DNA of 9,830 bases from Desulfobacteraceae bacterium (GCA_030615565.1 JAUWZC010000076.1:1-9830), one strand, 5' to 3'. Numbered from the stretch's first letter, positions 1 to 5,950 are shown. Numbers and translations are program-made. Notes: generated by a model from the sequence alone, not told the origin.

Positions 1-51
1 TTTAACAAATTGGTCTTCAATAAACTTTTTTAATTCTTCTGATATATCCAT
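1..51 (-). CDS. Unidentified protein, N-terminal 17 codons only (runs off left edge)
   Basis: An ATG at 51-49 on the minus strand opens a reading frame that stays open to the window edge. It encodes MDISEELKKFIEDQFVK. A good Shine-Dalgarno sequence (AGGAG, plus-strand 59-63) sits 7 bases upstream, which supports a genuine gene start. The peptide is acidic, probably helical, and resembles helix 1 of small acyl-carrier-type proteins, but 17 residues are too few to identify a family. It lies downstream of amrB on the same strand, 221 bases away, with its own structured leader, so it may be transcribed separately. Product unknown. Confidence 0.6.
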   Translation of the reverse strand, partial: MDISEELKKFIEDQFVK

Positions 52-272
52 GTTGCCACTCCTATATGACCCTGGTGATTATTGAAGGGAAGGGCGTCCA
101 GGAAAACGCCTTTTCGCCCTATAGTGGCTATCCCTCCAAAATTGTGCTTGTTTTGTGCCTAACCTGTCACCGAAAACCTAATATAGTCTAACAAAAACAA
201 ACATGAAAAGCAAAAAAAATATTAGTCATTCTGCCTATTTAGCTGATTTTATTAAACTTTTCAAAATGGCTA
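52..272 (-). promoter_or_regulatory. Structured leader/intergenic region upstream of the leftmost gene
   Basis: This 221-base spacer separates amrB from the leftmost gene and shows no gene. Close to the start codon it can fold. Bases 120-128 (tatagtggc) are complementary to 55-60 plus 64-66, a 9-bp helix. The 3-base bulge of this helix (61-63) is the AGG of the Shine-Dalgarno sequence. Inside it two hairpins compete: 91-96 with 115-120, or 93-97 with 106-110. Further upstream (about 150-240) the region is AT-rich; TATATT in the reading direction of the gene (about 181-186) is a possible -10 box, with no good -35 box. The fold matches no riboswitch class I recognise. The helices are seen in the sequence; a regulatory role is inference. 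Confidence 0.3.
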
Positions 273-1085
273 TTATTTAATGATAAATCCAGCATAACCT
301 ACAACGTAGCTATAATCACCACTCACGTCTCCTGATGTGGCATAGGCTACCAAATTTGCCTTGGTTGCACCCAGTTCCTTAGCTGCTATCAGGGTTATTG
401 TGGTTGGAATTACGCCGCACATAGATATGTTATTCTCATCAACTGTCTCTAAAAGGCCAGCGGGATCCAAAGAACGGACCCTTTCTATTGCTAATTGATC
501 TTTTTGTTTAGCGCTTTCCTGTGATTCATAGTGAGTCATATCCGTACTGGCTATAATGACAACAGGCCTACCGAATTTCTTTATAGCCCTGGCTATGGCT
601 GTACCCATTTCTTCACATGTCTTAAAGTCAGCTCTGCCAAGAACAATAGGAACAAATTCAACATCAGACTTGATGTATTGAATGAAGGGTAATTGCACCT
701 CAATAGAATGTTCTTGTATATGAGCCTGATTATCAGCGTGTAACCACCTGGATTCTTCAATCAGAAGATTGGCCAGTTTTTCATTTATGATAATATCACC
801 CCATGGCATGTTCCAAACACCCTGTGCCATAACAGCAAAGGGTGCCCCAAGACCATGGTGATTGGGGCCCATAACTATTACTTCCTTGGTAATATCGGCT
901 ACGGCATAGACAGCCCCAGCAACATTTCCTGAGTACATGTAACCGGCATGAGGAGATACCAAGGCCAATACCTTTTCCTTTTTTTGACCGCCTGCGGCGG
1001 ATTCAATCCTGCTGGAAATATCTTTTTTAAGATCCTCTTCCCTTCCTGGATAAAATTGATTTGCTACTGCTGGTTGACGTATCAT
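273..1085 (-). CDS. amrB: AmmeMemoRadiSam system protein B (MEMO1-like)
   Basis: A 270-residue protein of the MEMO family, related to class III extradiol dioxygenases. In bacteria it commonly occurs with an AMMECR1-domain protein and a radical-SAM enzyme; its biochemical role is unsettled, and human MEMO1 binds metal. Family motifs are intact: RQPAVANQFYP at the N-terminus, PHAGYMYSG (45-53), GPNHHG (73-78), EHSIEVQLPF (125-134), STDMTHY (180-186), and SMCGVIP (221-227) with the conserved cysteine at 223. His46, the His pair 76-77 and Cys223 are the likely metal ligands. A GTG at 1094 would add three codons, but it overlaps the GAGG ribosome site (plus-strand 1094-1097), which is well spaced from the ATG at 1085. 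The AmrA and radical-SAM partners are not in this window. The family call is firm. Confidence 0.95.
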   Translation of the reverse strand: MIRQPAVANQFYPGREEDLKKDISSRIESAAGGQKKEKVLALVSPHAGYMYSGNVAGAVYAVADITKEVIVMGPNHHGLGAPFAVMAQGVWNMPWGDIIINEKLANLLIEESRWLHADNQAHIQEHSIEVQLPFIQYIKSDVEFVPIVLGRADFKTCEEMGTAIARAIKKFGRPVVIIASTDMTHYESQESAKQKDQLAIERVRSLDPAGLLETVDENNISMCGVIPTTITLIAAKELGATKANLVAYATSGDVSGDYSYVVGYAGFIIK

Positions 1086-1196
1086 TTTGATCACCTCGCT
1101 ATAGGTTATTAGTTGTCATTACTAAATACCATTAACTAAAACACATCACCATTAATCGCATAGGTTATGTCGCAACTACTCAAAATTTGAGGGAGT

Positions 1197-1464
1197 GGCA
1201 TGGGTGTCTTTTTTTGTTATGCCCTTCAAATCCCGTTAAACGGGACCATGTCGTTTCAAAATTGGGTAATAGCCTCTCGGCCCTGAGCCTGTCGAGAGCC
1301 CCTCGGCTGTGAGCTCGGAGCCGAATGGCCTCCAGGTCGAACGACTCGAGGCCGAAGGGCAACTTGGCCTTAGAGTCATATGATCCGCCTATATTACCCA
1401 ATTTTGAAACGACAACTAAGCTGAGTTATATTTAAGGGCATAAGCAAAAAAAGATACCTATGCC
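1197..1464. repeat. 268-bp imperfect palindromic element with inverted arms of about 74 bases
   Basis: Inner arms 1249-1270 and 1393-1414 are perfect 22-base inverted repeats containing gtttcaaaattgggta. Outer arms 1197-1230 and 1434-1464 are also inverted copies, with a handful of differences, and share a T7/A7 run and a tatgccctt motif. Between them the left arm carries a small palindrome (tcccgtt-a-aacggga, 1231-1245) that is missing from the right arm. The GC-rich centre (1271-1390) holds further hairpins. No transposase and no clear target-site duplication are visible. The element could be a small non-autonomous mobile element or a large inverted duplication. A 73-codon frame across it reads out of the repeats and is not a gene. 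Confidence 0.75.
1274..1324. repeat. Double hairpin core with GAGCTC-loop motif, divergent third copy of a dispersed repeat
   Basis: Two adjacent stems lie inside the large palindrome. ctctcg (1274-1279) pairs with cgagag (1293-1298) around a CTGAGCCTGTC segment. tcggct (1303-1308) pairs with agccga (1319-1324) around a 10-base loop containing GAGCTC. The second hairpin matches those at 3954-3977 and 8699-8722 in stem, loop length and loop core. Its innermost pair is T-A where the others have C-G, a compensatory change. This marks it as a relative of the 104-bp repeats in the window. Confidence 0.55.
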
Positions 1465-1709
1465 CAAAGAACAAGCAGTTTGAAATTCACCAGATTTCGA
1501 GCAAATTACATTATGTCGTTAATATCCATAAAGGGATAAATGCATCTTTTGTTCGGCCTAGCCTGTCCCGTGAAATGGCGTAGCCTATTTAACGGGGGGT
1601 CGGCCGAACAAAATGTCAGCGTTTGTCTGTGTGAGTCAGCGGTTAATTTATTTCAACCGCGAGCTTTTTTCCTTATGAATTGACCACTGGTTCCTGTAAA
1701 GTCTTACAG
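1465..1709. other. Non-coding spacer downstream of cinA
   Basis: No open frame of note is present. A 12-bp perfect inverted repeat pairs 1547-1558 (ttttgttcggcc) with 1602-1613. Nested smaller stems fill the loop: cccgt 1567-1571 with acggg 1592-1596, and ggc/gcc at 1577-1579 and 1583-1585. A weaker stem gcggtt/aaccgc (1639-1644, 1655-1660) is followed by a T-run on the plus strand only, the wrong direction for cinA. The large hairpin could end cinA transcription or stabilise its 3' end, but no U-tract follows it on the minus strand. Confidence 0.5.
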
Positions 1710-2924
1710 TCAAGAAATCAGGGCTAACCTTAAAGTATTCAAGGCTATTATTGCACTCCTGCTCTGAAGGGTAGGGATATCACCACCCATTTTCCAGGCA
1801 TAGCTACCATTGACATTTTCACCAGAAACTACAACATGAGCATTTACATCATAACCCTTTTTGGCTGCCTTTAGTGTTCCTAAAAGAGCTAAGCCAATTG
1901 AACTATTTCCCTTACTTTTTATTTTTTTAGCCAGACACTCAGCTGTCTCCTTGTTAATTTCAAGAGCAGGGGCTTTCTTATCCAAAAAGGAGAGGATTTG
2001 TTCTTTTTTCCCTATCACAATACTTTCATGAAGCGGGGATGATAGTGATCTTTGCAACCTCCATGTTAGCTCCCCTCCTGAAAAGGTCTCTAAAACAGAT
2101 AAGGTATATCCTTTTTTATTGAGAAGGTTTGTAACGACCCCATGGAGGGTATCTTCGTTGACACCATATATATTAATCCCTAAGCGCGATCTAATTTCTC
2201 GCTCGATTGGCTTTATAAGAGCCTCAGCCTCTCTTTTGGTTTTTGCCCAGGCTGTTATCGTGATACTTATATCACCTGGTGAAGCCAGAATACCAATAGT
2301 TGGATTAGTATTCTCATTAATGAGATCTTTTATTTGAATATCGACCTTGCTTTCACCTATACCTGTTACCTTGAGGGTTCTGGAGGTAATTAATTCCTGA
2401 TCAAGCTGAAAACGTTTCTTCAGGTAAGGAACAACCTTTTTGTTAAGGAGATATTTTAGCTCTTTTGGTACTCCAGGAAGGGCAATAATTACCTTTGATC
2501 CTTTTTCTATAATAAACCCTGGAGCTGTTCCTATTTCATTGGGAATAGGAATGGCCCCATCAGGTATAAAAGCCTGCTTTCTGTTGTTTTCTGGCATGCT
2601 ATAACCAATGCGTTTAAAGATGGATTCAATCTGATCCATTAATTCTTCTTTAAATTTGAGTGGAACACCTACCATATCAGCTATCACCTCTCTTGTCAGG
2701 TCATCTTCTGTGGGCCCAATGCCACCTGTAGTGATAACCAGATCGGTTCTCTTCCATGCCTGGAAAAGAACATCCTTTATTTGGGTATAGGTGTCTCCTA
2801 CGGTAGTGTGAAAAGATATATTAAGCCCGATAAGATTAAGCTTGCGAGCAAGACAGGATGCATTGGTGTCTATTATCTGTCCATGTAAAAGTTCACTACC
2901 GATGGTTACTATTTCACAATTCAT
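1710..2924 (-). CDS. cinA: CinA-family protein with intact MoCF-like domain and degenerate C-terminal NMN-deamidase-like domain
   Basis: A 404-residue protein of near-standard CinA length. The N-terminal part (about 1-170) is a molybdopterin-binding-like (COG1058) domain: it begins MNCEIVTIGSELLHGQ and carries TGGIGPTEDD (66-75) and PGVPKE (150-155). In characterised CinA proteins this domain hydrolyses ADP-ribose. A linking segment (about 171-260) follows. The C-terminal domain (about 262-404) normally has NMN deamidase (PncC) activity, but its hallmarks are eroded: AESCTGG reads LETFSGG (278-284), the YSN-x-x-K stretch cannot be found, and GIAGP is replaced by LLGTLKA (347-353). Loss of deamidase activity is inferred. 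A TTG at 2984 would add 20 residues with no family match, so the ATG at 2924 is preferred, although its ribosome site is weak. The Nudix gene lies upstream on the same strand, 138 bases away. Confidence 0.85.
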   Translation of the reverse strand: MNCEIVTIGSELLHGQIIDTNASCLARKLNLIGLNISFHTTVGDTYTQIKDVLFQAWKRTDLVITTGGIGPTEDDLTREVIADMVGVPLKFKEELMDQIESIFKRIGYSMPENNRKQAFIPDGAIPIPNEIGTAPGFIIEKGSKVIIALPGVPKELKYLLNKKVVPYLKKRFQLDQELITSRTLKVTGIGESKVDIQIKDLINENTNPTIGILASPGDISITITAWAKTKREAEALIKPIEREIRSRLGINIYGVNEDTLHGVVTNLLNKKGYTLSVLETFSGGELTWRLQRSLSSPLHESIVIGKKEQILSFLDKKAPALEINKETAECLAKKIKSKGNSSIGLALLGTLKAAKKGYDVNAHVVVSGENVNGSYAWKMGGDIPTLQSRSAIIALNTLRLALIS

Positions 2925-3062
2925 GGTGTCATGCTCTAATTTTTCTTTGTAACCTTTTACCCTAAATAAAAAATTCCACTCCAACTCGCATAGCCCAAAA
3001 TTTCAGGGTTTACTCCTCGAAGGCACAACCCCGCTAAAACCTAGTGAATGGTTACCTGTGTT

Positions 3063-3653
3063 TTACAGTGAAGCAAACCGAGGGTCCACCGATGTGCCAG
3101 CTATTTTTGTTTTATAATATCTGTTAATTATATGTTTATCTGCCTCAAAGGCCATAGATGGAAAAGGACCTGAAAGTGGGAACCATTCTAATTTTACTAT
3201 GTCATCGCCTGGTCTTAATGTGCTGCTTATTTTTTTGGCCAGCAAAACAATTACTAAGGTATGTAGGTCAGGTAAAAGAAAATTAGAAACAACACTGATA
3301 ATAGAAATGATTTTTATAGAAAGACCAGTCTCTTCCATTATTTCCCTATGGGCTGCAGACAGGAAGTCTTCATCAAACTCGATAAATCCACCAGGGAGGC
3401 TCCATTTTCCTCCCATAAATACCTTGTTATCCCTCTTACCTAATAATATCATATCATTATCAACAATCAATACTACGACCCCTGGGGAGGGATTTTGATA
3501 GAGAGTAAAACCACACCTTGAGCATCTAAGCCTGTTATTCTTAGGAGGGGATGTTGAATTGCATCTTGCACCACACCTGGGGCAATACCTAAATTTATCA
3601 ATTGTCTGATTTCCTTTCCTATCGTATGTGTCAAATATCTGTCTCGTTTTCAT
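3063..3653 (-). CDS. Nudix hydrolase with N-terminal zinc ribbon
   Basis: A 196-residue Nudix protein. A four-cysteine zinc ribbon (Cys24, Cys27, Cys44, Cys47; CPRCG and CSRCG) precedes a Nudix fold with a complete box from Gly89 to Leu111: Glu95, then REIMEETGL (103-111) matching the G-x5-E-x7-REU-x-EE-x-GU pattern. Such enzymes cleave nucleoside diphosphates linked to another group, using Mg or Mn held by the REXXEE glutamates. The zinc ribbon followed by NPSPGVVVLI resembles the NADH pyrophosphatase/ADP-ribose hydrolase branch, but the SQPWPFPxS motif that marks NADH pyrophosphatases is absent, so the substrate is open. The start ATG at 3653 has a close GAGAGG ribosome site. Downstream cinA acts on related nucleotides, which suggests a shared role in clearing NAD breakdown products. 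Confidence 0.9.
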   Translation of the reverse strand: MKTRQIFDTYDRKGNQTIDKFRYCPRCGARCNSTSPPKNNRLRCSRCGFTLYQNPSPGVVVLIVDNDMILLGKRDNKVFMGGKWSLPGGFIEFDEDFLSAAHREIMEETGLSIKIISIISVVSNFLLPDLHTLVIVLLAKKISSTLRPGDDIVKLEWFPLSGPFPSMAFEADKHIINRYYKTKIAGTSVDPRFASL

Positions 3654-3663
3654 TTTCCTCTCG

Positions 3664-3692
3664 ATCTTACTACTTTTTATTCAGCAATTCAA
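3664..3692 (-). promoter_or_regulatory. Candidate promoter for the Nudix gene
   Basis: Read on the minus strand, TTGAAT (3692-3687) and TAAGAT (3669-3664) are separated by 17 bases; each matches four of six sigma-70 consensus positions. The start codon follows closely, which would give a leader of only a few bases, so the ribosome site would lie at the very 5' end. Treat as tentative. Confidence 0.25.
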
Positions 3693-3716
3693 GAGGAGGT
3701 GAGAGAAGAAATTATC

Positions 3717-3743
3717 TTGACAAAAAGAAGTACTATATATAAA
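3717..3743 (+). promoter_or_regulatory. Candidate plus-strand promoter in the divergent region
   Basis: A perfect TTGACA (3717-3722) is followed after 15 bases by TATAAA (3738-3743); at the ideal 17 bases the hexamer is TAAAAG. A transcript from here would run through the hairpin at 3773-3800 and the 104-bp repeat before reaching yceD, a leader of about 340 bases, or could be a separate short RNA. Confidence 0.3.
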
Positions 3744-3772
3744 AGCAAATCTTAATTATTAACAGTAGCTAG

Positions 3773-3800
3773 TGCCTGAACGAAAAGTTATGTTCAGGCA
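3773..3800. repeat. Perfect 9-bp stem hairpin in the divergent spacer
   Basis: tgcctgaac (3773-3781) is perfectly inverted at 3792-3800 with a 10-base loop. It has no U-tract on either side, so it is not a standard terminator. It could be an operator-like dyad or an RNA hairpin downstream of the candidate promoter at 3717. Confidence 0.5.
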
Positions 3801-3835
3801 AAATCCGAATATCGAAATCCTAAATACTAAACAAA
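3801..3835. repeat. Degenerate 7-bp tandem repeat
   Basis: Five consecutive heptamers share the frame AAATCCG, beginning directly after the hairpin. Units such as AAATCCT and AAATACT differ at one or two positions. Together with similar tracts elsewhere in the window it suggests a repeat process with a fixed period of 7. Confidence 0.55.
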
Positions 3836-3905
3836 TTCGAATATCAAATGACAAAATGACCCAAACTAACATATTGGAAATCCAATGTTTTTGTCAATTG
3901 GAACA

Positions 3906-4009
3906 TTTTTAATTTTGACATTGTCCTTCGACTTCGCTCAGGGTGGTGAGCCGTTCGGCCCAGAGCTCATGGCCGAAGGGCCAGTCGAACCATTTCGGAT
4001 TTCGTGCTT
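3906..4009. repeat. 104-bp dispersed repeat, copy A (inverted relative to copy B at 8667-8770)
   Basis: Copy A matches the reverse complement of 8667-8770 over 104 bases with no gaps and three mismatches (3912, 3943, 3998). It folds into a nested hairpin: outer stem ttcgact (3927-3933) with agtcgaa (3983-3989), inner stem ttcggcc (3954-3960) with ggccgaa (3971-3977) around a 10-base loop centred on GAGCTC. It is much more GC-rich than the surrounding spacer. The copies lie just upstream of yceD and downstream of fabF. This is a REP-like intergenic element; its function is unknown. Confidence 0.85.
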
Positions 4010-4025
4010 CGTATTTCGAATTTTT
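3991..4025. repeat. Degenerate 7-bp tandem repeat overlapping the end of repeat copy A
   Basis: Four heptamers ending in TTCG (CATTTCG, then GATTTCG, and so on) occupy 3991-4018, with a decayed fifth unit to 4025. The last base-matched part of the 104-bp repeat ends inside this tract, so the tract may be where copies are joined or grow. Confidence 0.6.
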
Positions 4026-4065
4026 ATCGAAAACGTATGGTTTTCGGTAAAGCACCAGTTATAAT
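4025..4065 (+). promoter_or_regulatory. Candidate promoter with dyad for the yceD-rpmF-plsX operon
   Basis: A consensus -10 box TATAAT (4060-4065) lies 26 bases before the yceD start codon. No good -35 box is present at the right distance. Instead, an inverted repeat (tatcgaaaac 4025-4034, gttttcggta 4040-4049, one mismatch, 5-base loop) covers the -35 region. Such an arrangement suits an operator or an activator site, but no known regulator's site is recognised. Confidence 0.35.
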
Positions 4066-4091
4066 AGTAGGCTGTATATTTTAAGGTATAA

Positions 4092-4595
4092 ATGAAAATC
4101 GATTTGACAAATATCCCATCAGGGAGTAAAGAGATAAGCTTCTCACTTAAACCAGATTGGTGGAAGACGGATTTCAATGAGGATCGGATTGTTGGGTTTG
4201 AGAGTCCTCTTTCTACCTGGTTTAAAATATATCCAGCCGGAGAAAAGATTGTAGTAGATGGTTTTTTATCTGTCAGATTGTTTTTGAGATGTGACAGATG
4301 TCTTGAAACTTACACTCACTATTTATCAGCAGATTTTGGGATATATTTGTCAATGTTCCCATTTAAAGGAGAAGCAGACGTTGAACTATTAGAAGATGAT
4401 CTTAGTCTCGATTTCATTGATGGTAATTTTTTAGACTCAGATCAGATAATAAAAGAACAGCTTATTCTTAATTTACCTATGAAGACTCTTTGTACTAAAG
4501 ACTGCAAAGGGCTTTGCCCTATATGTGGGTGTAATTTGAATACAGCAATGTGCTCATGTCAATCAAGATATGAAACATTTGGTAATGTCCATTGA
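4092..4595 (+). CDS. yceD: YceD/DUF177 family protein (23S rRNA accumulation)
   Basis: A 167-residue DUF177 protein. The family, including E. coli YceD and its plant homologues, is needed for normal 23S rRNA accumulation and 50S assembly, and its gene typically sits directly before rpmF, as here. The central part carries FLRCDRCLETY (65-74), with the paired cysteines 67 and 70. The C-terminus has the characteristic cysteine cluster CTKDCKGLCPICGCNLN (134-150), ending CSC (154-156), consistent with metal binding. The start ATG has an AAGG ribosome site five bases upstream. It is probably the first gene of the operon. The family call is firm; the molecular mechanism is not established. Confidence 0.93.
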   Translation: MKIDLTNIPSGSKEISFSLKPDWWKTDFNEDRIVGFESPLSTWFKIYPAGEKIVVDGFLSVRLFLRCDRCLETYTHYLSADFGIYLSMFPFKGEADVELLEDDLSLDFIDGNFLDSDQIIKEQLILNLPMKTLCTKDCKGLCPICGCNLNTAMCSCQSRYETFGNVH

Positions 4596-4628
4596 TATTT
4601 GTCCGTTGGGAGGAGTTGTGAATAATGG

Positions 4629-4656
4629 CCAATGACAAATGACCAGTGACAAAATT
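4629..4656. repeat. Degenerate 7-bp tandem repeat between yceD and rpmF
   Basis: Four heptamers in the frame CCAATGA (then CAAATGA and CCAGTGA, then a decayed unit) fill most of the 75-base gap. Just upstream lies a strong ribosome-binding sequence GGGAGGAG (4608-4615), followed nine bases later by an ATG (4625) with only five codons before a stop. rpmF itself uses the GAGG at 4657-4660. The repeat therefore lies between an orphan ribosome site and the working one. Confidence 0.6.
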
Positions 4657-4670
4657 GAGGAAATTTTTTT

Positions 4671-4853
4671 ATGCCTGTACCAAAGAAGAAAACGTCGAGA
4701 TCAAGAAGGGATATGAGGAGGTCTCATCATCACCTGAAAATGGCCAATATCTCATTTTGCCCTCAATGCCATGAACCTCTCCTTCCACATCATGTATGCA
4801 TGAATTGTGGTACCTATAAAGGTAAAAAAGTAATCGAAAAAGAAGAGGGTTGA
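4671..4853 (+). CDS. rpmF: 50S ribosomal protein L32
   Basis: A 60-residue, highly basic N-terminus followed by a zinc ribbon, the standard size and layout of bacterial L32. It begins MPVPKKKTSRSRRDMRRSHH, the conserved rRNA-contacting tail, and carries all four cysteines (Cys30, Cys33, Cys43, Cys46; CPQC and CMNC), so it is the zinc-binding form. L32 belongs to the large ribosomal subunit. The stop codon at 4851-4853 is one base before the proposed CTG start of plsX, so translation of the two is probably coupled. The ribosome site is GAGG with a 10-base spacer rich in T. Confidence 0.97.
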   Translation: MPVPKKKTSRSRRDMRRSHHHLKMANISFCPQCHEPLLPHHVCMNCGTYKGKKVIEKEEG

Positions 4854-4854
4854 T

Positions 4855-5859
4855 CTGAATATAGCTGTAGATGCAATGGGAGGAGACCATGCCCCCAGAG
4901 TAAACGTTCAGGGAGCTCTTTGGGCACAGTCTGAATTAGGGGTGAATCTTACCCTAGTAGGAGATGAACACCTCATCTGTAAAGAGTTACCTAGAGATGG
5001 AAAGCTAGATAATGGTATCAAGATTCACCACTGTTCCCAGATGGTGGCTATGGATGAATCACCTCTCAAGGTATTACGACAAAAGAAAGATGCCTCTATC
5101 ATGGTGGCATTTGACCTTGTTAAAAGAGGCAAGGTTGATGCTGTTGTAAGTGCTGGAAATTCTGGGGCAACTATAGGGGCTGCTGTTCTTACTCTTGGAA
5201 GGGTAAAAGGTGTGGAAAGGCCGGCTTTGGCTGGTATTTTCCCTGGGGCAAATGGAAATGTTGTCTTGCTTGATGTTGGTGCTAATGTTGACACCAAACC
5301 CAAGCAGCTATTAGAATTCGGAATTATGGGTGATATTTTTGCCCGCTCACTCCTTAATATGGATGATCCAAAGATAGGGATATTGAATATCGGGGAAGAG
5401 GGAAGCAAAGGCAATGAACAGGTCAGAATTGCCCATGAATTGTTTAAAAAGGCCCCATTTAATTTTGTTGGAAATGTTGAGGGAAGGGATATTTTTTCCG
5501 GAGATGTTCAGGTAATCGTTAGCGATGGATTTGTAGGTAATGTAGCACTTAAATTAAGTGAAGGAATGGCCGAGGCTATAGGTTTTATGTTTGAAAGAGA
5601 GATGTACAGGAGTTTAATTTCTAGGCTTGGTTTCTGGCTTAGCAGAAGGGCATTTATTAATTTTAAAAGAAATCTTGATTATGCAGAGCATGGCGGAGCC
5701 CTTCTTTTAGGGATAAAAGGTGTTGGAATTATATGTCACGGCGCCTCAAGTCCTAAGGCTATTAAGAATGCAATTCGAATGGCTACTAATTTTGTCAATA
5801 ACCATGTTCAAGAGCACCTGGAGGAAGGATTGGCTACATTTCAATCAAAAGGCATTTAA
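4855..5859 (+). CDS. plsX: Phosphate acyltransferase PlsX, probable CTG start
   Basis: PlsX converts acyl-ACP to acyl-phosphate, the donor for PlsY in making lysophosphatidate, at the cytoplasmic membrane surface. The family's N-terminal signature IAVDAMGGDHAP is present, and SAGNSGATIG, LDVGANVD and SDGFVGNVALK follow. The first ATG (4876) falls inside the signature, after VDA. Upstream, the frame is open only back to a TAA at 4831-4833, and the only start-like codon is CTG at 4855, preceded by GAGGG at 4845-4849 with a 5-base spacer. Starting there gives 334 residues (MNIAVDAMGGDHAP...), the usual family length. A conventional annotation would trim the protein by seven residues. The gene is coupled to rpmF. 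Confidence 0.92.
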   Translation: MNIAVDAMGGDHAPRVNVQGALWAQSELGVNLTLVGDEHLICKELPRDGKLDNGIKIHHCSQMVAMDESPLKVLRQKKDASIMVAFDLVKRGKVDAVVSAGNSGATIGAAVLTLGRVKGVERPALAGIFPGANGNVVLLDVGANVDTKPKQLLEFGIMGDIFARSLLNMDDPKIGILNIGEEGSKGNEQVRIAHELFKKAPFNFVGNVEGRDIFSGDVQVIVSDGFVGNVALKLSEGMAEAIGFMFEREMYRSLISRLGFWLSRRAFINFKRNLDYAEHGGALLLGIKGVGIICHGASSPKAIKNAIRMATNFVNNHVQEHLEEGLATFQSKGI

Positions 5860-5950
5860 TCAAGTTTCGTAATTTCTACAACTCATTGGACAAGGCTTTT
5901 AGTTACTATTTATGACATTCACACGGAATGATGGAGTATTGGATAGCAAA

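Noticed and set aside
1..51. Naming the leftmost gene as an acyl carrier protein
   Set aside because: Only 17 residues are visible; the resemblance to an ACP helix is not enough to assign a family.
1180..1401. 73-codon open frame on the minus strand
   Set aside because: It reads through the arms and core of the palindromic element, has no ribosome site, and resembles no protein.
1639..1668. Rho-independent terminator (gcggtt/aaccgc followed by a T-run)
   Set aside because: The T-run is on the plus strand, but the neighbouring genes are transcribed on the minus strand, and three bases separate the stem from the T-run region.
2119..2337. 72-codon plus-strand frame inside cinA, and similar frames at 3199-3498, 4669-4890 and 7176-7412
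   Set aside because: Shadows of cinA, the Nudix gene, rpmF/plsX and fabF on the opposite strand.
3938..4177. 79-codon minus-strand frame and its look-alike at 8460-8738 on the plus strand
   Set aside because: Both end in nearly the same peptide because they translate the two copies of the 104-bp repeat. The 7-residue periodicity (KHEIRNT-like) is the heptamer tract read over 21 bases.
5025..5414. 129-codon minus-strand frame inside plsX
   Set aside because: Antisense shadow of a well-conserved gene; no independent start signal.
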